Assembly: GCA_028023455.1 (NCBI GenBank)
Contig: JAQFVV010012490.1
Span: forward strand, 1-64,000
Direction of reading: 5' to 3'
DNA: 64,000 bases
From: Epiperipatus broadwayi
Taxonomy: Eukaryota; Onychophora; Udeonychophora; Euonychophora; Peripatidae
The notes below the pieces were generated by a model that saw only the letters and a list, made by a program, of their open reading frames with translations, did not search any database and was not told where the DNA came from. Positions within the stretch are counted from its first letter, which is position 1. Every line of letters starts with the position of its first letter. Positions 12,236 to 24,929 of this stretch are shown here, piece after piece. The translations under genes and the position numbers were made by a program.

Positions 12236-14237
12236 TTGCATTCTTATCAATTAGTTATTTCTTATCTGAACATCAGAAGGAATCCATTTTAAGGTTTTTT
12301 TTTAGTTTACAATTATAAATTCCAGTAAATGCTCAGATTGAAAGAAGATTAAAACATTTATTTCATTCTGTTGAAGACTTTTGCTAATTGGAAATTCCTA
12401 AGTAGACATACGAAGTGTGAATTTATAATCCAAAATGTTTTACTTTAAATCTATTATATTCTCAACCTAGCCTTATTTTATATTTATATAATTTTCAATG
12501 GCGGGAACTTTATAATTTTAGAAAAATATTAAATTATTTCACATTTAGATTGTAATTGCATGAATCCGTTTATAAACTACTTTTAATAATTATTATTTTA
12601 CCTACAATAGAAAATAAATATTGCAACACAATATTTTTAAAATAAATGAACTCAACAACCACAATCCAATAATATAATTCCAATGATTGATATTAATATT
12701 TAACAGTTATCATCGTAGTCTGTGTGTAGTTTTACCTATATAACCTTTTAAATGAATATGTAAACATGCACATACTCGACATTTATATATCAATAAAAAT
12801 AAAGGGTTGAAAATTGGACTCCACAAGTAATAATGCCTACGTGGTTTATTTTAGGCGGGATTTTAGTATATAAATGGCCGTACAGACACACTACGAACGA
12901 TTTGGGATTCGAATTTAGGTATAAGGGTAGGTGAAATGTAAGAGAAAGGTGAAACGAAGACTTGCAGAGCAATCTTCCTGTTTCAATATATATATATAGG
13001 GAAGATTTCATTTAATAAAATATACATTAAGATTTGACCCCCTCCTTTTCTGCTATTTAAAATAAATCAATCCCACCTTCATTGATTTTATAATAACTGG
13101 AATATTTAAGTACTGTATTTGATATTTTAAGAGTATGGAACAATAAATTAAAAACTAACAATTATATATAGAAAACAACTAATCGGTCCCCTTTTCAGAT
13201 TTGAATAATAACATTTATAAAATAAATAAGGTTTCAGAGCATTAATTAGCTTAAGCTCTGAATTCACCCCGAGTAGAATCCAGAATTAAACAAATAAAAA
13301 ATTGTTATACTAAAAACGAACCTAAAATGTTGATTCATAAAAACAATCTGGCGAACATATTAATTTATCACATTATACTTTATGCGGGTGGTAGTAATCT
13401 TACTTCATGGGATTTAGTTAAAAAAGAAAGAAAAGATTTTTAGAAATTAAGCTCGCAAGTTTGCTTGAGATTGGCATATTAATAATAAGCAAGCAGATAT
13501 ATAAATCAAATAATAAATACATATAAATAAATGACTACGCCAAAGTTAAGGAAAGTTAAGAGCATATGAGAGAGAATTAAATTTATAGAAATTACTTAAG
13601 AGCAAATTACATATTAAAACAAAAACAAAGTTAAATAATACATTAGAAGAAATCTTGATAGATTAGTTAGGCTAGATTTAGTTTGAGGTGATGGCTTGAA
13701 AAGTTACCTTGCAATTTTAAGAGTCCAATTTAAAGTATAGCACATGCATGGCAGTTGAAATGCAAGTTCTTCAGTGGTATCAGGCTTTTACTTTACTCTT
13801 GGGCAGCAGAATGGTATGGCAGTAGAAGATGATGACCCAACAGGGCCAAGAAAGGTGGTAGACTTACTACTACATCATTTATAGTTTCACAGCGACATGT
13901 AGCATGTTATCAATATAGTTCTCTCAATAGTAGATAATCTATTGGTGATTTAAAATTCAGCCAATTTATACTCTGCTCAGGTATTTCTGGAATGCTTTTA
14001 ATTACTTAGTTTTAGCTTAAAATCTAATCTCCTATCTAAAAACAAACTCTTACTTTTTCTTTCCCCATTGTTTTTGAAAGATGCAACAGTTAGATAACAT
14101 TTCAAAAATATATTCAAATCTATTTTCAGATTGGAAATAGATTTGACAAAATGTTTATAACAAAAGTACAACAGTTAATCTTAATCCCCATTTCATTTTA
14201 AGTAAAAACTTTAATTAAAAATACCTTCCCCCAGAAT
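12236..14237. other. No gene recognised; scattered CpG
   Basis: Composition is intermediate, with a few CpG up to about 13,450. The 73-codon minus-strand frame at 12,790-13,011 has no recognisable features. Nothing here matches the repeat families elsewhere in the window. Confidence 0.4.
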
Positions 14238-14245
14238 AAAACAAT

Positions 14246-16384
14246 AGTGTTTCCAACCCTTTAATTATTTTTGGATGATTAACGGTTGCATCTTCCATCT
14301 TGGATTTTATAAAATACAGTTTAATAGGGAAAAAATTACTTTAAAAAGAAAAAGTTTAAAAATGACATAATAAAATATTTACAAAAAAAAAATCAATATT
14401 TTGTTAGTATTTTGCTCCTATATATATATATATTTGAGCTTCACCTATGTACTTTAATAAAAAAAGAACTAATAATTAATAAAAAAGAATTAATAAGAAT
14501 TTTAAGAAAATGTTATTGAATCGTTAAAATTTTATAACTTATGCGTGCCGTTAAAATTTTATAACTTAGGCATGCCTCTCAAGTATATACATAAAATATA
14601 TACATACATGACAAAAGGAGCAGGATGGAATATAGGGTTTGAATACAGTAGTAGATGGAACTATGAAGCTCAATCTTAAGCTAAGATTGACTGCTTCAGT
14701 ATATAAAATGTTTTGTTAAAGCATCTGAATAACTTTTTTTGTGATTTCAAAAATAAAACAGAGATTTTAAATAAAATTAAAAACATGTCATTATCTGCTA
14801 AAACAGTAGCAGATAGGACAGTTAAAATGGCCTTAAATGTAGCCACCCAACAAATTGAGGATATTAAATTATCTTCAGCTTTATCTTTTGAAGTGGATGA
14901 GTCTTGTGACATCAAGGGCACAGCCCAGATTTCTCTTTATGTGTGATATATGTCATCTGAAGATCCAAGAGAAGAACTTTTAGAGTTATTGCCATTCAAG
15001 AGCCAAACATGAGAAGGGGACACAATTGAATGCATTGAAAAAAACCATTGATGGGGTAAAAATTTTGTATGAGGGATTGAAAAGAGGTTTGTTTCAATTT
15101 TAAAAGAAAATAACCATGAAGTGATTACTTTCTATTGTATACTTCACCAGGAAGCACTTTGTGCACAAACATTTCCAGAAGAAATCGTTAAAGTTATGGA
15201 CTTGGTAATTAAGATTATTAATTTTACTGTAGCAAGAAGACTTAAACATCGACAATTTAAAGAGTTGCTATGTGAAATGGAGAGTGAGTATTCAGATATC
15301 CAATATAACAGGGTTCATTGGCTTTCCAGAGACATGTCAAAACATTTTGCTAAATGAAATCAAACTATTTCTTGACAACAAGAGCATTCAATATTTAGAA
15401 TTAACAGAAGATCAGTCATTTCAAAAATTGTATTCAGTGATGGATCTTACATCACAACTGAATCATCTCAATCATAAATTACAAGATATGAGAAATACTG
15501 CTATGTCAATGGTAGAAGAAATTATTTGGTTTGAAAAGAAATTGATTCTATTTGCTGAAGATGTAGAGAGTATAGGGGGGAATCTTAGTTCATTTCCCAA
15601 ACTTGTCTTAATATCATCAAGAAAACAATGCCCTCATTAAAAGATTATTTTAAGACAATTTTAAACATGAGAGAATCTTTTCTTCAAAGATTTCAGAAAT
15701 TTAGAAACAATAAAGTAACTCTCGCTTTTATTATGAATCCTCTTAATGCCAATGTGAGAGAATTAACATTTTCACCATTTAATATTGATGCAGGTAATTT
15801 TGATGTATAATTTCTTGACTTGACAAGCAAAGATTTATGGAATTCCAAATTTGTTATGAAAGAACTGGAAAAAGAAAAATGTAATCTGCTTTCACAGAAC
15901 CAGAAGAGTGCTATAAAAAATCTACAGAAGGTAGACTATGATTTTTATTACTTGGAATAGTCTTCCCGATTCATATCATGAGTTGAAAAAATTTGCATGT
16001 GGTATGTTCAGTATTTTTGGATCTACATACTTATGTAAACAATCATTTTCTAACATGAATTTTATTAAATGTAAATTGGGGAACCAAATTACTGATGCCA
16101 ACTTGGCATCAAGCTTTGAATTAAAAACCACTAGTTACCAACCAGACAAACTTTCTAAGAAAATGCAATCTCATTGTTTACACTGATTAAAGCCAATGCT
16201 AGCAATTTTCCATGTGATTTAATCTACATTTAATAAAGATGTAATTAATATTATAACTTGTTATAAAATTTCTTTAAATTTTACTTATTTGTAAAAATAT
16301 ATTCATGGCGCTGGAATAATTTTTAAATTGTTGTGAGTGTCAGATTTGGCTCTTCTGTCTCAAAAGTTTGCAGAACCCTGGTGT
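14246..16384 (+). pseudogene. hAT transposase pseudogene, GTF2IRD2/ZBED5-like
   Basis: Successive plus-strand frames (14,713-14,946; 15,121-15,357; 15,272-15,640; 15,628-15,810; 15,938-16,186) give, in order, the parts of a hAT transposase of the GTF2IRD2/ZBED5/FAM200 type. VADRTVKMALNVATQQIED is followed by the catalytic-domain start LSFEVDESCDIKGTAQISLY. Next come FYCILHQEALCAQTF, then VHWLSRD (the conserved WLSRG-type block) and EIKLFLDNK. Last is the carboxyl-terminal dimerisation region FGSTYLCKQSFSNMNFIK. At least four frame breaks and several stops show that it is inactive. The BED zinc finger expected at the amino end is not seen. The end at about 16,340-16,384 looks like a hAT terminus. 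A candidate 8-bp duplication, AAAACAAT at 14,238-14,245 and AGAACAAT at 16,385-16,392 (one mismatch), sets these limits; the 5' limit is less certain. Confidence 0.8.
16335..16384 (+). repeat. hAT right terminus
   Basis: The segment contains GGCTCTTCTGTCTCAAAAGT and then TTTGCAGAACCCTGG. It resembles the known hAT/Charlie-type end, which on the other strand starts CAGGGxTCxGCAAACTTTT. It lies 150 bp after the last transposase block. The left end near 14,246 (AGTGTTTCCAACCCTTT) is only weakly similar. Confidence 0.5.
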
Positions 16385-16639
16385 AGAACAATCAGTCATT
16401 GTCAAGAGGTGAAAATGGCTGCCAAAAATAAAACAATGCATTTTGCTAAAGGACAAAAAGATAATGCTGAACAAAGTTAGTTTTAATTATTATATTTATA
16501 AAGTGCATACTCGTTATTTAAAGTAATATTTATAAAGTAGGTTAAGATAAGAGTGGCTGCTCTTTTCTTTTAAATAAATCTTCTGTTAAAGATTTGAAGA
16601 GGTCCCTATTGTCATTTTTTCAAGTGCATAGTCTTAAGG

Positions 16640-17405
16640 TTATGGCCTTAATAAAGTTAGTTTTAGTAAAATGCTTATTATTAAAGTTCAGATAGAAAGA
16701 AATTTACATAGACTTTAATTGGACAAAAAGCAAACCATTTGGAAATTAATAAACCGTATAATTATTAGCATTGTGAGAAATATGATATTTTTACACACTA
16801 AATTGATATTTACAGAATCCTCTCGCTAAAAGAATCTCTACAAAGTAAACAGTTTCCAATTATAAGAATGTCAGTATTTCTCACCCACTCTACCTGGAAT
16901 GTGAGATGCAAATTAGTATTCACAACTCCTCCACCAGACCCAGACAGTCTATTCATTTCTCTTTTAAACAAAATCAAGCATAAAGACATGTCCCTTTCCT
17001 CCAAATTTCTATTTGAAGAAACCTGGAATCTATTCCAAATTCCAAAGCCCAATACATTTCCAAATAGCTGATGACAACAATCTATAAATCACAGGATTTA
17101 TTCCATACCCTGGATTAATATCTCCATAAATCATCCACTATCAACCCAGTAGTGAAATTATAGACTCTTGTTTAGTCAATGTACTGTAAAAAGTTAATGT
17201 ATTAAAAAACCAATATTCTCCCTAAATAAAATTATTTTAAAACTAAATATTTTCTATTTCAATTCCTAAAATAAATAGGGATAAATTATTAGTAGTAATT
17301 TAATTTTATTGGACTTGTTATATTGTTAAATTAATGTCTCAGCAAGCAGAAATAAACTTGCTGATATATATATATTCAAATTATGTACGTTATTTATTTT
17401 TGCCT
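16640..17405 (+). repeat. Dispersed repeat B, copy 2 with extra internal segment
   Basis: The flanks 16,640-16,820 and 17,265-17,405 match 296-600. Between them lie about 445 bp absent from the first copy. These contain overlapping short open frames on both strands (16,868-17,071 plus; 16,810-17,052 minus). Neither resembles a protein I know, and being open on both strands over the same DNA argues for chance. The extra part could be an insertion, or copy 1 could carry a deletion. Confidence 0.45.
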
Positions 17406-17487
17406 ACATGGCTGAGATTGTCTCCCTTTGGACACAGCAAATGGTGCAAATGACAGTTTTTAAGAGGATAGAATATTAAATTTAAAA

Positions 17488-17662
17488 AAAATTGTATGTT
17501 TGTGTGGAAAAAGTGAAAAAGAAAAATGGTAATTCCCATGCATAACTTATGTGAATTTGATGTTAATACCCCTCAGTGTAGAATATAGATCATTATATGA
17601 GGATCAATAAAATTGAAGATGATAACTTTAAAGTTTCAACATCTTTTTTTTTGTCAAATAAT
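17488..17662 (+). repeat. Dispersed repeat C, copy 2
   Basis: Contains TTTGTGTGGAAAAAGTGAA, CCCCTCAGTG, AAAATTGAAGATGATAA and AAAGTTTCAACAT in the same order as the minus strand of 1,535-1,722. No protein is readable. Confidence 0.55.
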
Positions 17663-17839
17663 GTACTACAAATTTCTAAGCAATTATGTTATCCCTATGA
17701 ACTAATAGAAAATCTGACTACATATTACCAGCAAGCAGAAACAAAGAGATAACTTGTTTTCATTTTCAAATGACAAAACAATTACCTTGAGACAGCTACA
17801 AAATTAAAATCTGGCATTGTGTATTTTGGCCAGATATTG

Positions 17840-20800
17840 TGAATTTACAATGGATTTAGAGGACTTACTCCCAGATCAACTACTTTATGGGATATTTGAT
17901 CACAGTCTTAGGAAAACTCTACTAAGTGGATATAACATACAGAACAGCTATTGCAAATGTGTAGTGCACAGCTAACAAAAAATAATGTTTCAGAATATTA
18001 AACATTTGCAAATAAATTTAAAAATAACACAAGTGTATACAGAGCTAAGATGAATAAATCATCTAAAAAATTTATAAGAAATGAATTAACATGCTATTGC
18101 TGTTGTAGGGCACACAAAATGGGTGTGTGAATCAGAAAAATGCTGTATGACATTAAAGAACACTTAGCTCATGTTTTCAGAAAACATGAAAAAAATGAAA
18201 AAGACAAGCCATGCCCAGACTTTAAATCAGGGGGAGACAGAGCTTGTAGAAAAGTATAGATAAAGTCATTAATCAACACAAACAATGGCCAAATTGCACT
18301 GGATGTAACTATTTGTAGAGTTAAAGTCAGTAAGGAGGTTGACAGCAGTGCTGGATTGGCATTTTTATCTCTGAAGGAGTGAAATAAAATTAATGTTAAA
18401 TCCAAGCAGAGAGTGAAATTGGATAAGACAAATGTGGTGGCCACAGATGTAAATGGAAACAGAATACAAATTTGTGGAAAAGTTTCTGTTCCAGAACTGG
18501 TTCTGTCCATTAGGAATTTGTCTTAAAAATAATTAAGATCAAACTGGAAATAGACATTAGAACCAAGTTTCTTCAGCTGTTTAAATAGGAAATAGCTGAA
18601 TTAAGAATAAACCCAGTAGACATGGAATTAGCTAAAAGTGCATAACTTACAGTGTGTAAAACATGGAAAGTTCTCCTTGAAGAGACAATAGGAGATATAG
18701 TAAAAAATGCATGTTATCATATGTGGAAGACCCATCATAGGCCATCTCCTGTGTTTGTTATTGTTAAGCTAGATAGGATTATTATTTCTGTGAAGATTAT
18801 CAAGTTACTGTATATAAAAATATAAATAAACATGCTCTTGTGTGTCAAGTGTACATGAAGAGTTGGCATATTTACAGAATGCCTTGCTCTGTGAAGATAG
18901 ATTTAAGGTCTGCCTTTTACCAGATACTGGTCACAAAAAACTCACAATTGTTAACATTGTGTACCCACACTGGTTTTTTTTTAAATACAATAAATTGCCT
19001 TATAGGATAGCAGGGACCCAAACATCTTTTAAACAAAGATAGACATGTTACTTCAAAACATAAATATTTCCTATTTAGATGATATATTTATTATCAGTCA
19101 GGAGAAGAGGTGGGGAAAATGAGTTATGGAAATGTGCTCAAAGCTAAATAAAATGGGAACTAGATTAATCGCTGCCAAGTGCATTTGGGCAATTTGGAAA
19201 TAAAATTTTTGGGACATATGATAACTAAGGATGGAAAGTACCCCAACCTTGAGAAAATAAGAGCTGTAAAAGAAGCTGCCACTCCTAAGAATGTAAAAAA
19301 ATTTACAAAATTTTTCTAGAACTGTTAAATTTTTATGAAAGTTTTTTATAGGATAAATGTCATGTATTAGAACCATTGTCTAAAACACTGTAAATGAACT
19401 GAAGAGCACAAAATAGCATTTCAGAAAGCCAAGGACTTATTAATGTGAGAAAAACTCAGTGCATTACAAGAGTCTTCTGGAAGTGACAATTACTACAGCT
19501 GCTTTTGATTTTGAAATTGGAGCTGTTATCTAATCCAGTCATTTATGCCTCCAGAATGCTATCATCAACTTAATATATATATATAGTCAATTAGATAAGG
19601 AATCTCTGACTATAATATGTGCAATAAAGAAATCCCATCAATATATATATGAACATAGTTTTATAGTATATATGGATCACTACCTTTTACTTGGAATTTT
19701 TGGAAAGAATAAAAAATATCTGAATATATTAGCATCCTATGACTATAGATTAGTTTTCAAGCTGGGAAAAAAGATTACACATATGGATGCGTTATCATGA
19801 CTACTTGTGAGAGATAGAATTCAGCAGAAGTTTACAGAAGTAAACATATTGAATGTGCAATAAATATTATAGAAAATCTAAATAGTTATAAAGTCATTAA
19901 ATGGACAAACAGTGACTCTGGATATAATAAGCTAAAGAATTGGATCTGAGAAGGATGGCCAAAAAGTCAACCTAGTTTCATTGCTATGGTGATTTGGAAT
20001 GTTCATCAGAGTTTGTCAATCTGTAATGGCTGTATCCTTATGATTGATCAAGTGCTCATAGTAGCAGAAGGATGGAAACTAAGTGCTAAAGTTGTCATAT
20101 AAAGGATATCCAGGAGTAGTGTGAATGAAAGGACTTACATGTTCAAATTTGTGATGATCTAAAGTAAATAACATGGGAGTTTATCCATATAGATTATGCA
20201 AGACCTTTAAATGGACATTTAATATTAATAATCATAGATTCAGACAGTAGATAAGCTAAGTATAAGCTAGTGAAAACTACAATTACTAAATATACCATAA
20301 AAGCACAAAAGCAAAACTCTCCATACAATAGCACCACTCAGTTCAAGCCAAAATAATCAATGGATATAGGAATATTTGTGCATAAAATCCCTATCTAGTG
20401 TCTATTCATCCAATATCCCAGACTAATTTCTAGCTTGTGCCTTTTATCAGTGAGGAGCCTTGGATCTGAGAGCCCTGCACTGAAATCTTAGAATCCAATA
20501 CAATCCTTCAGCACTCACCTTTTAATTTATTAGGTAACTATAAATCTTTGAGTCCAAAATGAAAACAATACTGTTTTCAATTCAAGCTCATTAGCTTGTT
20601 TGGTCATATAGATCTAAACTCAGTTCAGCATTCATAATTTTTGGTGTCTTTGGTTCTTTAATAATCACAGTCACCATAATGCTACTACTAGACCTGATTG
20701 GTATTAAATCATTAAACATCATATGATCACAATTTTTTATGCTTACATAGGCTATTTACACAAAGGCAAAATACATGATACAGCAGCATCATTCAGTGCA

Positions 20801-21440
20801 GGCCAAAGTAATTAATGTAAACAACTTGTGTAAGCATAAAAAATGATGATCATGTGATGTTTAGTGGTTTATAACATAAAAGCCCTACAGGAAGTGTTTG
20901 CCACTCATGGCTATTCTGAGATCCTGGTATCAAATAATGGAGCAGAGTTTATTTCTGCAGATTTTGAAAACTACTTAACAGATAAAGGCACACAAAAAAG
21001 ACTGCCCTAAGCTTGAAATCTGTCTTGAGAAAAGTAAAAGTTACAAATATGGAAAAAGCACTGATAGAAAACATGTTCTACTAACATTTTCTCCCTAGTG
21101 CAACAAACCAGAAAATACCTGCAGAGTTACTGTTTAGTAGAAAATGTCATAGTCATTAATCTAAACTTTTGCCTGTAAAAAAGAAATCAGAAAAAAGTAC
21201 TTCTAGTGAAGATAAGAACAAGGCAACATAAAATTTAGAATCAGCGATACTGTACGGGTTTAAGACATATTAAAAAAGAAATGGATATCTGGCACCATAG
21301 TTCAAAAAATATCTGAAGTTAAATGAGTAATTACATTTGGAAGTGGATTGTGGGTCAGAAGGCACATAAATAATTTATGAGGGTGATTTTCTGATACATC
21401 GATCTTGATAAATAAAAGACCTGTAGCAGCCAATCCTCAA
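17840..21440 (+). pseudogene. Ty3/gypsy retrotransposon gag-pol, decayed
   Basis: Broken frames give the gypsy polyprotein in order. Gag end LLPDQLLYGIFDHSLRKTLL near 17,865 and a remnant of the zinc knuckle near 18,095 come first. Protease-linked sequence is near 18,390-18,520. Reverse transcriptase follows, with RPSPVFVIVK near 18,745, TIVNIVYPHWFFFKYNKLPY near 18,955, the catalytic motif YLDD at 19,072-19,083, and FLGHMITKDGKYPNLEKIRA near 19,210. RNase H has YSQLDKESLTIICAIKK near 19,585 and IVYMDHYLLLGIFGKNKKYL near 19,665. Integrase has IWNVHQSLSICNGCIL near 19,995, MQDL with a GHL block near 20,200, and after the insertion ATHGYSEILVSNNGAEFIS at about 20,900. The end PAELLFSRK lies near 21,120, with a chromodomain-less GPY-like end near 21,290. 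Dozens of stops show age. The integrase is split by a 570-bp insertion at 20,305-20,874; removing it restores the expected order around the duplicated site. Confidence 0.9.
20305..20874 (+). mobile_element. Hairpin-rich element of the 14-bp-duplication family, nested in gypsy
   Basis: The insert splits the gypsy integrase between TATACCATAAAAGC (20,291-20,304) and TATAACATAAAAGC (about 20,870-20,883), a 14-bp duplication with one mismatch. It starts ACAAAAGCAAAACTCTCC and ends GATCATGTGATGTTTAGTGG. Inside lie blocks shared with the copies at 32.4 kb and 57.1 kb: TGTGCATAAAATCCCTATCT, TCCAATATCCCAGACTA, GTCATATAGATCT and TTTTTGGTGTCTTTGGTTC. A smaller complete-looking copy, with its own inverted outer arms, occupies about 20,715-20,872. 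There is no reading frame. Confidence 0.65.
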
Positions 21441-22660
21441 TCAGAATTTTTGACAAATAATGAATATAAAAATATGTCATCTATTGAGCATAATGATGTA
21501 CTGCCCATTGAGCAATGAAGTTAAAGTGGATCAAGATGTTGAACAAGTGTAAACAGTTATCGAGATCTAAAGAATCAACTGATGTAAACACTGCTAAGTT
21601 CTTCACGGTTCCCTTGCTTTCCTGCACTTGATTGATGAAGTAGCTATTTTATCTCTTTTCCAGTTGTAATTATCCAGGTAGTCAGTCAAGAGTCTTGTTT
21701 ATGCATTAGCTTTCTAAAGATTTATGATTTCATGACATGTTGGAGGATGAAGGTTCAACTTAGAGCATGGAATTCATCTTGGTGAGGTGCTAGCCCAGAA
21801 TATTTTGAGAACACCATTAAAAAAATTTAATTAGTTTATCTTTTTTTAAATTGTTGATCTGAAGTATTGGCAGGTATCTATGATATTTCTGAGAGGGCTG
21901 GTAAGAAGCACAGCTTGTCACACAGAATGAAGAGTCCCAGCATAGTGTAGAAAAACTCAGATGAATGATCAAGGAATGCTTCTAATGAGTAAATCCAATA
22001 CAAATTGAATAGACTGAATTAATAAAGGAATAATTTCTGAATAGTTTCTGCTTAACTTGAATGCTTTCTGAACGAAACAATGGATTTTGGGAACTTTTAT
22101 ACCCATTTGTTCTACCATATAAATTTTTCTAGAACTTTCAAGATTAGTATTTTAAAATAGCCAGGTTTTTAATCAATTAAAATCAAACATTAATTAATTT
22201 CCTTTTTTTTTTGAGATTAAGCATTATTTTACAAAGTTGGAAAAAAAAAAAAAAGGTTTATTTAAAAAGTTTATTTTTTTATATATAAAAAAAATTGATA
22301 TTATTTTTAGTAAATAACCAAAATTATTCTAGCGATTCATGTGTGTGTGTACATATATACATGTGACTAAACTTTTCTAACATGTTTAATATAAAATTAA
22401 ATTGGCAAAATTTTTAAATTAATTTACAAAGAAAAATTTTAGCTGAAATCCCTCTCTTCTACATATTTAGATTTGAGACATAACAAAGCATCTGTCTCAA
22501 TATATACAATAATAAATCTTTTAATGTAATTTATAAACACATCACAATGAATGATAATGATTGCTATTCACATATAAATACCTATAGTGAAATTGAACTA
22601 TTCTACTGAAATGTTCTAATGTGAATAACAACCAACTGATTCACAATCACAGTATTTACA
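21441..22660. other. Downstream of gypsy pol, possible eroded 3' LTR
   Basis: A purine-rich TTGGAGGATGAAGG at 21,740-21,753 lies where a polypurine tract and LTR start would be expected after the gypsy pol region. A TATA-like CATATAAAT with TTCTAGAA lies near 22,115-22,135. I found no matching 5' LTR upstream of 17,840, so the LTR call is inference. Confidence 0.25.
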
Positions 22661-22669
22661 AGAAAAGGT

Positions 22670-23270
22670 GATTTGTTGTTTCTAGTAGTAGAATTCAAAT
22701 ATTTAGACCTCTAGCTCATCTGAGGCATGGAATTTTTCCAAGATATATATATACAGTGAGAGAAGTCAGTCATATCTTTTTAACTGATCAATAGTCTATG
22801 CAAAAATAGAATGAAGTTTAAAAGCTTTATACAATGATTTAATTGGGTAAATATTTCTGACATATTGCTTAACTTTATATATATATATTAAGTGTGAAGT
22901 AGAAATATTCCAGTGATTTTTCTAACATGTATCAAAAATTGCCTCTATTTATTGTGGCATCTTTATAATTTACATTAAAAGTTTTAAAACTATATATATG
23001 TATATATGATTGTGAATATATTTAAACTTTGAAATTATCACACAATACAGTAGTTATAAAAACAAGTGGGATATCATTTTTAGTGGGACTATTCAGATGC
23101 TTAAACTTTTAGATGACTAGAGGAATGACGATTGTTCATGAAATATATTTATATAATGAGAGAAATCTACCTGATATTTTTTTCACAAGATTTGATAGCT
23201 TACAAAAGTGTAGAATGCAATTTAAAAAACTGTAAAATGATTTGATTGATTAAATACATGAATATATATA
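22670..23270. repeat. Diverged direct repeat, period about 395 bp
   Basis: The block around 22,743-22,857 (GTGAGAGAAGTCAGTC, AAAATAGAATGAAGTTTAAAA, ACAATGATTTAATTGGGTAAA, each shortened here to its core) recurs at about 23,153-23,262 (ATGAGAGAAATCTACC, GTGTAGAATGCAATTTAAAA, AAATGATTTGATTGATTAAA). Both copies are AT-rich and non-coding and interrupted by TA dinucleotide runs. Confidence 0.4.
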
Positions 23271-23639
23271 TATTGTATCGGGACGGGGGGTGGGGTTAAA
23301 AAAAAAAAGGAAGTTGGATGGATATGGAAGTAAACGGACTGAAACTGGGTGATGGCAAAATCATTATCAACCCCAGGTCAACAACATAAAATAAAATATC
23401 AATAATTTGAAAAATTATCTATAAGTAATACATAATTATAAAAATGTATATATGAGTAATATAATATTCTATAAGAGTATCAAGATCTCTGTGATCATAG
23501 TGAGATTGATGAGATCAGCCAGCTAACTCAGAAGAGCAAGTAAAAGCATAATTATAAATCCAACCAGCATTATAATTAGTCAAAGTAAGTATAAGTAAAT
23601 ATTAAGAGAAATAACCATCCATCATCATTGATGGGAATA

Positions 23640-23785
23640 AACAAATTTGTACAATACATCAACAGTCCATCTTGTGGCTGGATTTGAACCATAAAAAATA
23701 TAAATCAACAGTCAACCTTGTGACTGGATTGGAAATGGGTCTTTTGTAGACCAGGCTAACTATTGAGCCTTTGCCAGCTTGGGCA
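23640..23785 (-). mobile_element. tRNA-derived SINE-like relic
   Basis: The minus strand shows GGCTCAATAGTTAGCC, like a tRNA D arm. A GGTCT/AGACC anticodon-like stem with an ACAAA loop follows, and then a degenerate B box TTTCCAATCC. The body AGTCACAAGGTTGACTGTTG is repeated a few dozen bases further as AGCCACAAGATGGACTGTTG, there preceded by a better B box GGTTCAAATCC. This fits a tRNA-headed SINE with a partly duplicated 3' part. A matching body fragment may occur near 61,385-61,410. Confidence 0.45.
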
Positions 23786-24900
23786 ATTATATAAACATGA
23801 CTTGGATGCACCAGCTTAGTGCCCATCCATTAAAATACACAACTAGAAAATCTAAACAATAATGCTGGGACATTAAAATATGCTGATCATCATCAATGCT
23901 CAGGCCACTTGTACTGGACAACTATAAACTTAAATTTTTAATAAGACTAAAGTAAAATAAAAAATAATAGTGCATGGGCTTTAAAGAGTATCCTCTTTTG
24001 CACCAACCAGGATGATCATTGATCATCTCTGGATGCCCAAAGCACTAAACACATCCCCATTTATCCGTGTCTGAAATCTAGCTCAGAGAACATGGGGTCT
24101 ATTACTGTATGAGAACAAGAGATGATGGAATACCATTTTAACAATTAAATAAGTTTATTAATAACAATTAAAAAATAAATAAGGTCTTATAAGGGTTCTG
24201 ATTTTGAAAAGTATACATTGAGTTACATGATTAATAAATTAAGTTTATTTAAAACCCATTCAGCACACAGGCATGTGGCTTGATACAAAATAAACATATT
24301 TGAATTAACATTTAATTTAGAAAAATTATCAAAATTTTACATATAAGTGCCTATCTGACACGTCTTGTTATTTACAATACAATTGACATATATACGCACA
24401 CATATGTGCATGAATTTTCTGATTTTGATTATAATACAAAATTTCAAATGATCACATTGAGATTTAAATAATTACTATTCAACAATTAAATTGTTACATT
24501 GATGTGCGCACAAACGCGCGATTTATAATATGCAATTAATATTTTTTTAAAAAAAAAATGAATTGACATTTAATCAACAAAAAAATATCAAAATTTTACA
24601 TATATGAGTGTGTGTATATATATGCACACTGACTCTTATCTATTTCAACTCGTTACAATAATATTATATATTTTTTATAATTAATTCATTTGGAAAACAC
24701 ATAAATTTCACACTTATACGTGTATCAATATTTTTAAAAAAAAATCAGTTTAACAAATTCTATTATAGCTTTCTTTTATTCTTTTACAAAAAATATATAG
24801 TCAATTTTCCAGAGGTTAGAAAGCTTTTATTAGGTTACCTCTTAATGAATTATCAATGTCTTTAAATTTAAAAATATAGATTTAAAAATGTTCATCAAAT
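23786..24900. other. No gene; unassigned repeats likely
   Basis: Higher-complexity DNA at 23,960-24,130 is followed by AT-rich DNA with TA and TG runs (24,370-24,650). No protein can be read and no family was recognised. Confidence 0.4.
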
Positions 24901-24929
24901 AAATTATTGAAAAACAACTCACTTTATGC

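Noticed and set aside
16810-17071. Overlapping protein frames on both strands
   Set aside because: Both are open over the same DNA, neither has a known motif, and the region lies between parts of a repeat.
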